50,150 nucleotides of DNA from CAVDAL01 sp963606965 (lineage in GTDB: Bacteria; Actinomycetota; Coriobacteriia; Coriobacteriales; QAMH01), in NCBI GenBank assembly GCA_963606965.1, contig CAVDAL010000108.1, positions 1 to 50,150 of the forward strand, written 5' to 3'. Below are positions 9,300 to 18,150 of this stretch, one piece after another. The notes beneath the pieces are model-generated. The model made no database searches and had not been told where the DNA came from. It was given only the letters and a program-made list of their open reading frames with translations. How positions within the stretch are numbered: the stretch's first letter is position 1; each line of letters starts with the position of its first letter. Both the position numbers and the translations under genes were made by a program.

Positions 9300-9868
9300 T
9301 ATCTTTCACCTCCGGTCGTTACGGACGAGAGCGCAACACGCGCTTGTTCGAGAAGCGTATTAACGCTTGCATCGATGCGCTTTCCATGTGCGCCCAAAAC
9401 AATGCCACCCAAAATGCTTGAATCAATGTGCTCACGCAGCATAATCTCTTTGCCAAATTGTGCAGCAAACTTTTCTTTAATAGATTGACGCAGTGCATCA
9501 TCAAGCTCAACAACAGTAGTAACGTCGAGAATGACTACATTGAGGGTCTCTTCAACAAGGGTGTTAAATTCCTCAACCACTCGATGCAACAGGTCCATAT
9601 CGCAACGCTGTGCCATAACTGCGACTGTGCCAACTAAAGCTTGGTCGTAGTCTTTAAAAAGTTCCTTGACAATGTTTGAACGAAGTTCAGCATCTAAAGT
9701 TGCGTCGCTCAAAGTATCACGCAAATCTGGATGCGAAGAATAAACTTTGTTAACTTCTTCAAGTTGGCTTGCAACTTCAAATGTGTTGCCAGCTTCCTTT
9801 GTAGCGTCAAGAAGAACTTGTGCATAGGTTGCAACTTCTTGTTTGATGAGCATGCGTCCTTTAGGCAT
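9299..9868 (-). CDS. atpH: ATP synthase F1 delta subunit
   Basis: Delta joins the peripheral stalk to the top of F1. The 189-residue protein has the N-terminal helical bundle (YAQVLLDATKEAGN) and the C-terminal OSCP signature (IDSSILGGIVLGAHGKRIDASV). It overlaps the end of atpF by eight bases. Two starts are possible: the ATG at 9868 with AGGTAGG upstream, or the ATG five codons later with AAGGA upstream; I kept the longer form. Confidence 0.94.
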   Translation of the reverse strand: MPKGRMLIKQEVATYAQVLLDATKEAGNTFEVASQLEEVNKVYSSHPDLRDTLSDATLDAELRSNIVKELFKDYDQALVGTVAVMAQRCDMDLLHRVVEEFNTLVEETLNVVILDVTTVVELDDALRQSIKEKFAAQFGKEIMLREHIDSSILGGIVLGAHGKRIDASVNTLLEQARVALSSVTTGGER

Positions 9869-10472
9869 CGAGATTACCTACCTTAGCAATATTGCGCTCA
9901 ATCAATTTGCGGTGATCAGCATCGGAAAAGTCCTCGCCAATAACCTGAGCAGCGACTGCAACTGTCAAATCTGCAACAGAACCTTGCAATTCAGCAATAG
10001 CAGCCTTTTTCTCGGACTCAATAGCCTCGCGTGCTTTAGCAACAATATCATCTGCTTCAGCTTGTGCCTTCTTTGTTAAGTCAGCACGTACTAATTCTGC
10101 TGATTGTTTTGCTTCAGCAATGATTGCTGTAGCTTCCTGACGAGCAGAATTCAATTGTTCCTTATACTCTTCAAGAATGCGCTCTGATTCAATCTGAGCA
10201 GCTTCTGATTTTTCAAGTGCACCTTTAATATTGTCTTCACGTTCTTTAATAATGCGATTTAATACTGGAAAACCAAATTTCGCTAAAATAATGACGACAA
10301 TAATGAATGCAACGAGCATAGGAACGAATTCATTCCAGTCAGGCAAAAGCACTGCTAAACCACTCTTTTCTTCCTCTGCGAAAGCAAGAGTTGGCATAGC
10401 GCAAGCACATACAGCAGCGACAGTTGACAATAAGCCAAATCGCGCGATGAATTTCTTTGCCCTTTCCTTCAC
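9861..10472 (-). CDS. atpF: ATP synthase Fo b subunit with N-terminal signal-like segment
   Basis: Subunit b forms the peripheral stalk. The membrane helix typical of b is at about residues 51-66 (MLVAFIIVVIILAKF), followed by a long charged coiled coil (KEREDNIKGALEKSEAA). Unusually, an extra basic plus hydrophobic segment ending in TLAFA-EEEK lies at residues 1-32, which looks like a cleavable signal peptide. The start is GTG with AAGGTG upstream; no later start would remove the segment and keep a ribosome site. The 203-residue length is longer than the roughly 160 residues of Escherichia coli b. Confidence 0.94.
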   Translation of the reverse strand: MKERAKKFIARFGLLSTVAAVCACAMPTLAFAEEEKSGLAVLLPDWNEFVPMLVAFIIVVIILAKFGFPVLNRIIKEREDNIKGALEKSEAAQIESERILEEYKEQLNSARQEATAIIAEAKQSAELVRADLTKKAQAEADDIVAKAREAIESEKKAAIAELQGSVADLTVAVAAQVIGEDFSDADHRKLIERNIAKVGNLDA

Positions 10473-10520
10473 TTGTGCACCTTCTTCCCGGTCAAAATTA
10501 AATCTTTACTAAAAACCGAT

Positions 10521-10739
10521 TTAGAAGATGAAGGTGCAGACAAAGCCGATAAGAGCAAGAGCTTCAGCCAAAGCGCCAAAAATAAGAGCGTTTGTAAAGA
10601 GTTTGCCAGCGATTTCAGGCTGACGAGCTGAGCCAATGCAAAGACCATAGCCGCAAAGACCAAGGCCGATACCAGGGCCGAGTGTGCCGAGACCGTAGCC
10701 AACAACCTTGAGGGCTGCGATAACGATAGTTGTTTCCAT
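10521..10739 (-). CDS. atpE: ATP synthase Fo c subunit
   Basis: Subunit c forms the rotor ring. I start it at the ATG at 10739, where a near-perfect AGGAGG site sits seven bases upstream; an in-frame upstream ATG at 10772 would add 11 residues of intergenic sequence. The 72-residue protein is two helices joined by the polar loop SARQPEI. The ion-binding Glu is E59 in ALAEALAL. The Gln plus Ser/Thr residues that define Na+ c rings are not seen, so proton coupling is inferred. Helix 1 is glycine-rich (GPGIGLGLCGYGLCIG). Confidence 0.96.
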   Translation of the reverse strand: METTIVIAALKVVGYGLGTLGPGIGLGLCGYGLCIGSARQPEIAGKLFTNALIFGALAEALALIGFVCTFIF

Positions 10740-10759
10740 TTTGTTTCCTCCTTTTGAAT

Positions 10760-10814
10760 GAGCTGAAACCATCAGCTCTTCACGATTTTTATCTCAATCG
10801 AGTATCCGACTCGA
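10760..10814 (-). promoter_or_regulatory. Two hairpins in the atpB-atpE leader
   Basis: Two perfect inverted repeats lie between atpB and atpE: GAGCTGA/TCAGCTC (10760-10766 with 10772-10778) and TCGAGT/ACTCGA (10798-10803 with 10809-10814), each with a five-base loop. Neither is followed by a T-run, so they are unlikely terminators. Their place just before the strong atpE ribosome site suggests mRNA structure that raises c-subunit yield or sets a processing site. Confidence 0.5.
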
Positions 10815-10830
10815 CTAAGCACCTAAAAAA

Positions 10831-11631
10831 TTAATGTTCGCTTGTTGCTAAACCTATGTACACAGCGGACAGTATTGTGAATACATATGCTTGCAAGAAA
10901 GCAACCAAGCATTCGAGTGCATACATGATGCATAAGAATAAGAACCAGATAACTGCTGGTAATGCCATTGCAAAGCTTGAATATGCAAATGCATTAAGCA
11001 AGAATGCGTTTACAAGGATGGCAAAAAGTCCCAAAACCATGTGGCCTGCGAACATGTTGCCATAAAGTCGAACTGCCAATGTTAATAAACGAATGACAAG
11101 TGAGATGAATTCGAATAGCCAGATAACTGGAACTAAAACCATTGGAAGGCCAGATGGAGCAATTGATTTGATGTAACCCCAGCCACCTTTAGCTTTGATA
11201 CCCCAGAAGTTGAAGTAGATGAATGACATTAAAGCAAGAGCCCATGTAATGCTTAATGTGCCTGTTGGAGTCTTAAAACTTGGGATAAGGCCGATAACAT
11301 TTGCAACTAAAATAAAGAAGAATAATGTTGCAAGGAATGGCATGTGCTTTTCATAGCCATGGCCAATTGCACCTTCGCCCATGTTTCTGCGGACTGCGTC
11401 ATATCCATATTCAACAAGACCCGCAAATTTGCTCTTAGGAATAAGCGTTACCTTCCTTGAGGCAATCAAAAGACCAATAACAACGATGAGCAAGATGATG
11501 ATCATCCAAAACACATATTGTGTGATGCCAATGCCATCGCCAAACTGAACTACGAATTGAGAATTGAACGATTCTCTTAGCTCTTGTATCGGTTCGGAAA
11601 TGTCCTCCAAAGGACTGCCGGTGAGCTTCAT
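10831..11631 (-). CDS. atpB: ATP synthase Fo a subunit
   Basis: Subunit a provides the two half-channels for the ions. The 266-residue product is strongly hydrophobic with about five or six helices. The essential Arg is in the family signature LLTLAVRLYGNMFAGHMV. A late helix ends in LQAYVFTILSAVYIG. Its ATG shares one base with the atpI stop (TAATG), so translation is coupled to atpI. Confidence 0.96.
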   Translation of the reverse strand: MKLTGSPLEDISEPIQELRESFNSQFVVQFGDGIGITQYVFWMIIILLIVVIGLLIASRKVTLIPKSKFAGLVEYGYDAVRRNMGEGAIGHGYEKHMPFLATLFFFILVANVIGLIPSFKTPTGTLSITWALALMSFIYFNFWGIKAKGGWGYIKSIAPSGLPMVLVPVIWLFEFISLVIRLLTLAVRLYGNMFAGHMVLGLFAILVNAFLLNAFAYSSFAMALPAVIWFLFLCIMYALECLVAFLQAYVFTILSAVYIGLATSEH

Positions 11632-11930
11632 TACTTAATCCTCCTACTATCTTTCCTTGGTAATATTACGCCAAAAATAAAAACTGCAATAAATAGTGCA
11701 GCTACGCTAGCTAAAGTGAATGGAAGTGCGAAGTCACGCGCGACTTTTATGCATATTACAATGCATATAAAGAGGATGAGAAATGACACAAGAATTGCGA
11801 AGAAAAACCATCCGGCTAAACCAGCTACGCCTTCTTGAGCATTTTCTTTTTTTGATTTTGCTGTTGCGAGTATGTATGGCAAATAACTAATAAAACCTGC
11901 GACTACACCCAAAACAATAGCAATAAACAT
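11631..11930 (-). CDS. Small membrane protein at the AtpI position
   Basis: This 99-residue protein has about three membrane helices (roughly 1-22, 38-64 and 68-92) and a basic C-terminus (PRKDSRRIK). It lies directly upstream of atpB, the usual place of atpI (uncI), which assists c-ring assembly or ion supply. The assignment rests on position, size and topology; I see no diagnostic motif. A TAGGATTGG ribosome site precedes the ATG. It is the first gene of the operon. Confidence 0.65.
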   Translation of the reverse strand: MFIAIVLGVVAGFISYLPYILATAKSKKENAQEGVAGLAGWFFFAILVSFLILFICIVICIKVARDFALPFTLASVAALFIAVFIFGVILPRKDSRRIK

Positions 11931-12000
11931 GTTCCAATCCTACGAAAACGCAAATGCCTTATGCACTTGCCCCATTAACTTTGAATCCATACTAACGTAA

Positions 12001-12033
12001 AACGCCGAATACTACTAAAGAGTATCCGGCGTT
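12001..12033 (-). terminator. Terminator of the pycB-to-deaminase operon
   Basis: A 13-bp stem (AACGCCG-x-ATACT, one mismatch) closes a seven-base loop. On the minus strand it is followed by TTTTACG and lies 45 bases after the dCMP deaminase stop. It separates the 13-gene operon from the ATP synthase operon. Confidence 0.82.
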
Positions 12034-12077
12034 AGTTTGATGAAGTAAGAAAAAAGTACCACGAGCGGCGGGCAAAA

Positions 12078-12539
12078 TCAGTCCTTTTTCAGTCTTCTAA
12101 CTTTTATATCAGACTCATCAAGAAGTTGTTGTGAAAGTTCATCTGGATAACCCTGCTCAAAAACAATTTCTTTAATGCCTGCATTGATCATCATTTTTGT
12201 GCATTGCACGCATGGTTGAGTCGTGCAATAAAGAGTTGAACCGTCTGTATGCACACCATATCTTGCTGCTTGAATGATTGCATTTTGTTCAGCATGAACA
12301 CCACGACAAAGCTCGTGCTTTTGACCAGACGGAATGCCAAGCTGTTCGCGCAAGCAGCCAATGTCTAAACAATGAGCAAGCCCTGTTGGTCCGCCATTGT
12401 AGCCTGTTGCAATGATGCGTTTGTCTTTAACAAGAATTGCGCCAACTTTTCTGCGGCGGCACGTTGAACGAGTTGCCACATCATTTACAATCGACAAAAA
12501 ATATTCATCCCAAGAAGGTCGTGAAAGTTCAGCCATCAT
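12078..12539 (-). CDS. comEB: Deoxycytidylate (dCMP) deaminase, ComEB family
   Basis: The enzyme deaminates dCMP to dUMP for dTTP synthesis. The 153-residue protein has the zinc-binding HAE (GVHAEQNAII) and PCVQC motifs, and the extra Cys/His residues (C30 region RSTCRRRKVGA; TGLAHCLDIGC) typical of the ComE operon protein 2 branch. It begins with two Met codons; the second has better spacing (seven bases) from AGGAG. It follows glyA by six bases, a sensible pairing because both feed thymidylate synthesis. Confidence 0.9.
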   Translation of the reverse strand: MMAELSRPSWDEYFLSIVNDVATRSTCRRRKVGAILVKDKRIIATGYNGGPTGLAHCLDIGCLREQLGIPSGQKHELCRGVHAEQNAIIQAARYGVHTDGSTLYCTTQPCVQCTKMMINAGIKEIVFEQGYPDELSQQLLDESDIKVRRLKKD

Positions 12540-12545
12540 TTACTC

Positions 12546-13802
12546 CTAATTATTCAATGCAGTATAAAGCGGATGATTATCAAGCATTTGCTTAACTCTG
12601 CCGCGAATGTCGCGCAAGACATCTTCATCATTTGGATTAAAGATTGCTTTTGCAATCATTTCGCCAACAAAGCGAGCTTCATATGTATCAAAACCGCGGG
12701 TTGTAATTGCAGCAGAACCAACGCGAATACCACTTGTAACAAATGGCGAGCGCTGTTCATTTGGAATTGTATTTTTATTCACACAAATGCCAACAGATTC
12801 AAGTAGAGCCTCTGCATCTTTGCCAGTTAAGTCTGAAGCTGTTAAATCGACCAAGCACAAATGGTTGTCTGTGCCGCCTGTCACAAGGCGCAAGCCGCCT
12901 TCAACCATGGCCTCGCCCATTGCTTTTGAATTTTCCAAAACTTGCTTTGCATATGTTTTATATGCAGGAAGTTGAGCTTCTTTAAATGCAACAGCTTTTG
13001 CAGCAATTGTATTTTCAAGAGGACCGCCTTGCGAACCTGGGAAAAGCGCTTTGTTATATTTTGTTGCAATTTCATCACTGTTGCAAACCATAAAGCCACC
13101 GCGAGGTCCGCGCAAAGTTTTTTGTGATGTTGAAGTAACAACATCTGCATGTGGAACTGGTGATGGATGATATCCTGCTGCAACAAGGCCAGCAATGTGT
13201 GCCATATCAACCATTAAATATGCACCAACTTCATGTGCAATTTGCGCAAATGCTTCAAAGTCGATAAAGCGAGGATATGCAGAAGCGCCAGCAACAATAA
13301 CTTTTGGCTTTTCTTTTAAAGCCATGTCGCGAATCATATCCATGTCGAGCAGTTCAGTTTCAGGATTGATACCATAATGAACAGCTTCATAAAGCTTGCC
13401 AGAAAATGAAACAGGAGAACCATGGGTCAAGTGCCCACCTTCAGACAAGTTCATGCCCATGAATTTGTCGCCAGGATTCATTAAAGCAGCATATGCAGCT
13501 TGATTTGCTTGTGAACCAGAATGCGGTTGTACATTTGCATGCTTTGCATTAAAAAGCTCACACGCACGTTCGATTGCAATATTTTCAATTTTGTCAATAA
13601 TTTCACAGCCGCCATAATAGCGCTTGCCAGGATATCCTTCTGCATATTTATTAGTAAGAACAGTGCCTTGAACTTCCATTACAGAAGTTGAAGCATAATT
13701 TTCAGAAGCAATCAAAATAATGCTATTGCGCTGGCGTGTAACTTCCTGATTAACAGCCTGTGCAATTTCTGGGTCTGTATTTTGCAAAAATCGAAAAGTC
13801 AT
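12546..13802 (-). CDS. glyA: Serine hydroxymethyltransferase with His-to-Gln change next to the PLP lysine
   Basis: GlyA converts serine and tetrahydrofolate to glycine and methylene-tetrahydrofolate. The 418-residue protein has the family motifs IASENYAS, LTNKYAEGYPGKRYYGG, HSGSQAN and DMAHIAGL. The PLP-binding segment reads VTSTSQKTLRGPRGG, with Lys at 228. In most bacterial enzymes the residue before that Lys is His (H228 in Escherichia coli), which stacks on PLP; here it is Gln (codon CAA). All other active-site segments look intact, so the gene appears functional. AGGGGG lies upstream of the ATG. Confidence 0.96.
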   Translation of the reverse strand: MTFRFLQNTDPEIAQAVNQEVTRQRNSIILIASENYASTSVMEVQGTVLTNKYAEGYPGKRYYGGCEIIDKIENIAIERACELFNAKHANVQPHSGSQANQAAYAALMNPGDKFMGMNLSEGGHLTHGSPVSFSGKLYEAVHYGINPETELLDMDMIRDMALKEKPKVIVAGASAYPRFIDFEAFAQIAHEVGAYLMVDMAHIAGLVAAGYHPSPVPHADVVTSTSQKTLRGPRGGFMVCNSDEIATKYNKALFPGSQGGPLENTIAAKAVAFKEAQLPAYKTYAKQVLENSKAMGEAMVEGGLRLVTGGTDNHLCLVDLTASDLTGKDAEALLESVGICVNKNTIPNEQRSPFVTSGIRVGSAAITTRGFDTYEARFVGEMIAKAIFNPNDEDVLRDIRGRVKQMLDNHPLYTALNN

Positions 13803-13814
13803 AATTCCCCCTTT

Positions 13815-14261
13815 TTATTCAATGTCCATGATCTTTTCAACGCGACGCGCATGGCGACCACCTTCAAATTCAGTTTCAAGAAATGTTGTAATGATTTCTT
13901 TATTTGTATCGAAGTCAACAAATCTGCCTGAAAGAGTTAAAACATTTGCATTGTTGTGCTGGCGGCTTAATTGCGCAAACTGCGGACTTGTAACATTTGC
14001 AGCACGAATGCCATGAACTTTATTTGCTGCAATTTGCATTCCGATGCCTGTGCCACATACTAAAATTGCACATCTGCAACCATCTTGCAAAAGCTTTTCA
14101 CAAGCAGCTTTTGCAAAATCTGGATAGTCGACGCTATCACTTGAATTGCATCCACAATCAACAACTTTGCACCCCTGCTGTTCAAGCCAAGCTTTGATCA
14201 ATTCTTTTTGTTCAAAACCACCATGGTCACTTGCTAAAACTATGCACTTATCTTCCATCAT
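13815..14261 (-). CDS. rpiB: Ribose-5-phosphate isomerase B
   Basis: RpiB interconverts ribose 5-phosphate and ribulose 5-phosphate in the pentose phosphate pathway. The 148-residue protein has the LacA/RpiB signature: SDHGGFEQK near the N-terminus, VDYPDFA, and the catalytic Cys in VCGTGIGMQIAANK with the HGIRAA segment after it. Two Met codons open the frame; the second (14258) is five bases from GGAG and is the better start. The gene lies between tsaC and glyA with gaps of 15 and 12 bases. Confidence 0.94.
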   Translation of the reverse strand: MMEDKCIVLASDHGGFEQKELIKAWLEQQGCKVVDCGCNSSDSVDYPDFAKAACEKLLQDGCRCAILVCGTGIGMQIAANKVHGIRAANVTSPQFAQLSRQHNNANVLTLSGRFVDFDTNKEIITTFLETEFEGGRHARRVEKIMDIE

Positions 14262-14276
14262 CGCTCCTCATATTTT

Positions 14277-14882
14277 TTATGACTTTTTAGCAAGTTTAAC
14301 ATTCAAGCCGCATGCGCGTTCAATCGCATTTGCGTCTATAGAACCTTCGCGCAATATGAATGGCAAGCGGCCAGTACAATCGACTATTGTTGATGCAATA
14401 TTTCCAGCGCAACGTTGCGGCAAGCTATCTTTTGCTAAGTGAAGAAAACTGCTATCAATTTCTTCGCGTAAAAATGGAGCTTGCTTCCCATGCTTATTTG
14501 CACTTGTGCATGCTAGCGGATTTTTCAAAGCATTGATAATATCTAAGCAAAATTCATTGTCTGGGCAGCGCATTGCAAGCGTGCCATCTTCTGGCACGCA
14601 GCCAAATTCATGTGCATCTTCAGAAGCCTCGACAACTAAAGTTAAAGCGCCGGGCCAAAATTCGTCGATAAGTCTTTTTGCATAATCTGGAATATCTTGT
14701 GCAAATTGCAAGAACAGATTATTGTTCACAAGCCAAGCGATGGGCTGGTTTGCACTCCTGCCTTTTAAGCGTGAAATTTCTGCGCAAGATTCCTTGCTTG
14801 GAATTGCAGCCAATCCATAAACTGTATCTGTTGGAAGTAAAACAACTTCACCAGCACATAAAGCATCAATGCTTGCTTGCAA
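14277..14882 (-). CDS. tsaC: Threonylcarbamoyl-AMP synthase (TsaC/YrdC type)
   Basis: The enzyme makes threonylcarbamoyl-AMP for the t6A modification of ANN-decoding tRNAs. The 201-residue single-domain protein has LPTDTVYGLAA, the Lys/Arg substrate segment SRLKGRSANQPIAWLV, TLAMRCPDN and the ACTSANKHG motif. The start appears to be TTG, ten bases after the recN stop, with no clear ribosome site; expression may depend on ribosomes finishing recN. An ATT codon just upstream is a less likely start. Confidence 0.9.
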   Translation of the reverse strand: MQASIDALCAGEVVLLPTDTVYGLAAIPSKESCAEISRLKGRSANQPIAWLVNNNLFLQFAQDIPDYAKRLIDEFWPGALTLVVEASEDAHEFGCVPEDGTLAMRCPDNEFCLDIINALKNPLACTSANKHGKQAPFLREEIDSSFLHLAKDSLPQRCAGNIASTIVDCTGRLPFILREGSIDANAIERACGLNVKLAKKS

Positions 14883-14891
14883 AATCTTAAC

Positions 14892-16502
14892 TCAGAGCTC
14901 CTCTTCAAGAAGCTCTTTAGCATGAGCACATGCTGCTTCATCTGCATTTCCTGCAAGCATATAAGCTATATGCTTAACGCGCGCTTGACCATCAATAGCT
15001 TCAACCTGAGTTATTGGTGAACCATTTTCATCTTTTGTTTTGTTGACCAAGAAGTGTTTGTCGGCACGTGCAGCAACCTGAGCCAAGTGACTAATAACAA
15101 TAACTTGCGCACTTTTACTGAGCTCATGCAAACGTTGTGCAACAACTCGCCCAGTCTGCCCACCAATGCCTTGGTCAACTTCATCAAAAATAAATGTTTC
15201 ACCTTCACTTTTATGCAAGCATTCCAAAGCTAATAAAATTCTTGAAAGCTCACCACCTGATGCAATATGTGAAAGCGGACGAAGCTTCATATTTTTGCCA
15301 GGGCTATATAAAAGTTCAATATGCTCTGAACCATATGCATTCCAACGTTCAAGCGGCAAAGTTTCAAATGCAAATTCAAATGTTGCATCTGGCATTGCTA
15401 ACTCTTGCAAAGATTCTTGCAAAGCTGAACAAAATTCACCAGAAGCAGCATGACGAACTTTTGAAAGCTTTTGCGCCTCAAGCTTATAAGCTTCAAGTGC
15501 TATATCACGCTTTTGCTTTGCTTCTTGCAAGCGTTGCGGGCTAGCACAAGAAGCCTCAATTGCATTTTGTGCTTTTTCGCGAGTTTGCAAAACAGTATCA
15601 ATATCTGGACCAAAGCGTTTGATCAAACCAGAAATTGCATCTAAACGCTCTAAAGTTTCCTGCAAAGCTTGTGGGTCAAAAGAAATGCTTTCACGCACAG
15701 CAGACAAGTCGCGCGCAATATCTGAAAGCTCAGATTCTAAAGTTTCAAGACGCGCAGCTACATTATCAATTTCTTCATCTATGCCAGCAACACGCTGCAA
15801 GCTTTGCAAAGCTTGCGCCAGATAATCAAGAGCGGAATTGTCATCATAAATTAAATTTAAAGCGCTTTCACAAGCTGTCGCTAAAGATTCACCATGCTGC
15901 AAGCGCGGCAATTCAGATTCAAGCTGTTCATATTCGCCACGCTTAGGGTCGACCTTTTCAATCTCTTGCAAAGTGAATCGCAAATATTCAAGTTCATTTT
16001 CTTGGGCATTGCTTGCATTTTGCAGTTCTGTATATGCTTTATCAGCTTCCAAAAATTCATCGCGAGCTTTTGCATAATTTTGAAGATGGGAACAGTCCTT
16101 GCTAATCCAAGCGTCCAAATATGAACGTTGTTTAGATGCTTGAAGAAGTTGTACCTGCTCACTTTGGCTATGAATATGAACGCTTGCGCCAAGATTTGCA
16201 AGTTCACCAACAGTTGCCATTTCTCCATCTATCTTGCATTTTGAACGGCCGCTTTCACTAAGACGCCTAGAAGTAATATGTTCTTCATCATCCAAAATAA
16301 GTCGCGCGCTTGCAAAAGCTTCACTACAGCCGTCGCGCACCATCTTTGAATCTGCGCGCTGGCCTAAAATCAATTTCAATGCAGAAAGCAAAGCTGTCTT
16401 GCCTGCTCCAGTTTCACCTGTTAAAACATTAAGACCAGATGAAAATTCAATATCAGCCTGTGGAATTAAAGCAATATTTTGCACTTGGAGTTCATCTATC
16501 AT
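14892..16502 (-). CDS. recN: DNA repair ATPase RecN
   Basis: RecN is an SMC-like ATPase that acts early at double-strand breaks. The 536-residue protein has Walker A GETGAGKTALLSAL near the N-terminus, a long central coiled-coil region, the ABC-type signature SGGELSRILLALE, and Walker B FIFDEVDQGIGG with a following H-loop (VISHLAQVA). A GGAGGGGG site sits upstream, and the ATG shares one base with the nadK stop. I see no LexA-type box at this gene, which is inside the operon. Confidence 0.96.
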   Translation of the reverse strand: MIDELQVQNIALIPQADIEFSSGLNVLTGETGAGKTALLSALKLILGQRADSKMVRDGCSEAFASARLILDDEEHITSRRLSESGRSKCKIDGEMATVGELANLGASVHIHSQSEQVQLLQASKQRSYLDAWISKDCSHLQNYAKARDEFLEADKAYTELQNASNAQENELEYLRFTLQEIEKVDPKRGEYEQLESELPRLQHGESLATACESALNLIYDDNSALDYLAQALQSLQRVAGIDEEIDNVAARLETLESELSDIARDLSAVRESISFDPQALQETLERLDAISGLIKRFGPDIDTVLQTREKAQNAIEASCASPQRLQEAKQKRDIALEAYKLEAQKLSKVRHAASGEFCSALQESLQELAMPDATFEFAFETLPLERWNAYGSEHIELLYSPGKNMKLRPLSHIASGGELSRILLALECLHKSEGETFIFDEVDQGIGGQTGRVVAQRLHELSKSAQVIVISHLAQVAARADKHFLVNKTKDENGSPITQVEAIDGQARVKHIAYMLAGNADEAACAHAKELLEEEL

Positions 16503-17332
16503 TATGACTCGCCCCCTCCTGCAAAAAATACTCTTGATACATTTTCAAAAAAGTCGCCGCCAGCACAAACAACATGAAGATCTTTTTGTCCGCGTGTTAC
16601 TGTGATATTCATTGCGCCATAAAAATCTATCGGTTCGCCATCTACAAAAAGCGATGAACCATACACGCCGCGGCCAAGCGTTTGAATTTCTAAAACATCA
16701 GAAGGTGAAAGCATCAAAGCTCGCGAATTTAAAGTATGCGGAGCAACAGGCACAACAAGCAACCCATGATAATCAGGGGAAACTATAGGGCCACCCGCAG
16801 ACAAAGCATATCCTGTTGAACCTGTACCAGTTGCAACAATAAGGCCGTCGGCTCGCAAGTTTGCTATTGGTGTTCCATTCACACTGTACTTATAGTGAAT
16901 GATGTGGCCATTTGCACCACGCGTATAAGCAAGCTCATTTAATGCTGTAACAAAGCGCTCTTCCCCATTTTCGTCAACAAAGCGTGCATCCAAAGTTGCT
17001 CTGCGCTCAATCAGAACATCCCCACTTAAAGTATCAAGGATACATTCAAGTTCATCGCGTTTATTTTCCCCACTCAAAAAACCTAAAGTCCCATGGTTAA
17101 GACCAAGAATCGGGATTGGTTCGAAATTAATAAGATGAGCAGCACGCAAAAAAGTGCCGTCGCCACCAATAGCAACGACAAGAGCGATTTCATCCAAATT
17201 TGCAGCAGTTAAATGTTTTTCATCTGGCTGTTGAACACATACATCAACGCCGGCAATCTCCAAGCGCGTTGTAAGCAGGCGCGTCGCATCCGACGTAGCT
17301 TCTTCTGTGTTTGGAACAAGTAAAACCTTCAC
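16502..17332 (-). CDS. nadK: NAD kinase
   Basis: NAD kinase phosphorylates NAD to NADP and is the only route to NADP in most bacteria. The 276-residue protein has the GGDGTFLRAAH motif (56-66), NHGTLGFL and the TGSTGYALSAGGP nucleotide-binding segment. The start is GTG, and its first four bases (GTGA) overlap the tlyA stop, with AGGTGG upstream. The order dxs-tlyA-nadK-recN is common in Gram-positive bacteria. Confidence 0.95.
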   Translation of the reverse strand: MKVLLVPNTEEATSDATRLLTTRLEIAGVDVCVQQPDEKHLTAANLDEIALVVAIGGDGTFLRAAHLINFEPIPILGLNHGTLGFLSGENKRDELECILDTLSGDVLIERRATLDARFVDENGEERFVTALNELAYTRGANGHIIHYKYSVNGTPIANLRADGLIVATGTGSTGYALSAGGPIVSPDYHGLLVVPVAPHTLNSRALMLSPSDVLEIQTLGRGVYGSSLFVDGEPIDFYGAMNITVTRGQKDLHVVCAGGDFFENVSRVFFAGGGES

Positions 17333-18150
17333 GATTTACCACCTAAACTTTCATGTGCGCAACAGACGAGTTCATTTATATATGCATTGCTTATATTACT
17401 ATCATTTTCAACATTTGCACTGCGTCGCAAAAAAATAAGATATTCAATATTTCCCTTTGCACCTGTAACAGGAGAATGTGCAAGCCCAAGGCATGAAAGC
17501 TCAAAATCATTTGCACTTGCTATAACTTCTTCAATAACTCTTGTATGAACTTCGCGGTTATGGACTATTCCGCCTTCATCAACCTCGGTTTTTGCCGCTT
17601 CAAACTGCGGTTTTATAAGCAAGATTGCTTGCGCACCACATTTACAAAAATTGCGAACATCAGGCATTATTTTTTTAAGAGAGATAAATGAAAGGTCGCC
17701 AACTACTAAGTCAAAAGGCCCATCCACACTTGCAGGGTCAAGATTGCGGATGTTTGTGCGTTCATATAAACTTACGCGCTTGTCATTGCGCAAAGACCAA
17801 ACAAACTGCCCATATCCAACATCAATTGAACTGACGTGCGCAGCGCCTGCTTGCAGCAAGCAATCTGTAAATCCCCCGCTAGATGTCCCAAGGTCAGCAC
17901 AATTTTTGCCTTCAACTTCCACATCAAAAGCTTGCAAAGCAGCATGAAGCTTCTTGCCTCCACGGGAAACAAAATTTGAACGATTTTTTAAACGAATGTC
18001 GACTGTACGGTCTAAGCGTTTGCCGGCTGAAGTTTCACAATGAAATCCAACTACAACTTCCCCAGCTAAAACTGCAGCTTGTGCAGCATGAAGATCGTTG
18101 AAAAACCCACGCTCAACCAACAGTTCATCAAGGCGCGGCTTATCTGTCAT
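17329..18150 (-). CDS. tlyA: TlyA family RNA methyltransferase / putative hemolysin
   Basis: TlyA methylates the 2'-O of rRNA cytidines (16S C1409 and 23S C1920 in mycobacteria), which sets capreomycin sensitivity there. The 273-residue protein has an N-terminal S4 RNA-binding domain (PRLDELLVERG, about 4-60) and an FtsJ-like SAM domain (CADLGTSSGGFTD at 84-96, VVGDLSFISL later). K66/K67 in SRGGKKL fits the catalytic lysine region. It overlaps the dxs stop by four bases. The exact target in this organism is inferred. Confidence 0.92.
   Translation of the reverse strand: MTDKPRLDELLVERGFFNDLHAAQAAVLAGEVVVGFHCETSAGKRLDRTVDIRLKNRSNFVSRGGKKLHAALQAFDVEVEGKNCADLGTSSGGFTDCLLQAGAAHVSSIDVGYGQFVWSLRNDKRVSLYERTNIRNLDPASVDGPFDLVVGDLSFISLKKIMPDVRNFCKCGAQAILLIKPQFEAAKTEVDEGGIVHNREVHTRVIEEVIASANDFELSCLGLAHSPVTGAKGNIEYLIFLRRSANVENDSNISNAYINELVCCAHESLGGKS

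Noticed and set aside
10521..10739. Sodium-type ATP synthase
   Set aside because: The c subunit keeps the essential Glu but lacks the Gln and Ser/Thr ligands that mark sodium rings.
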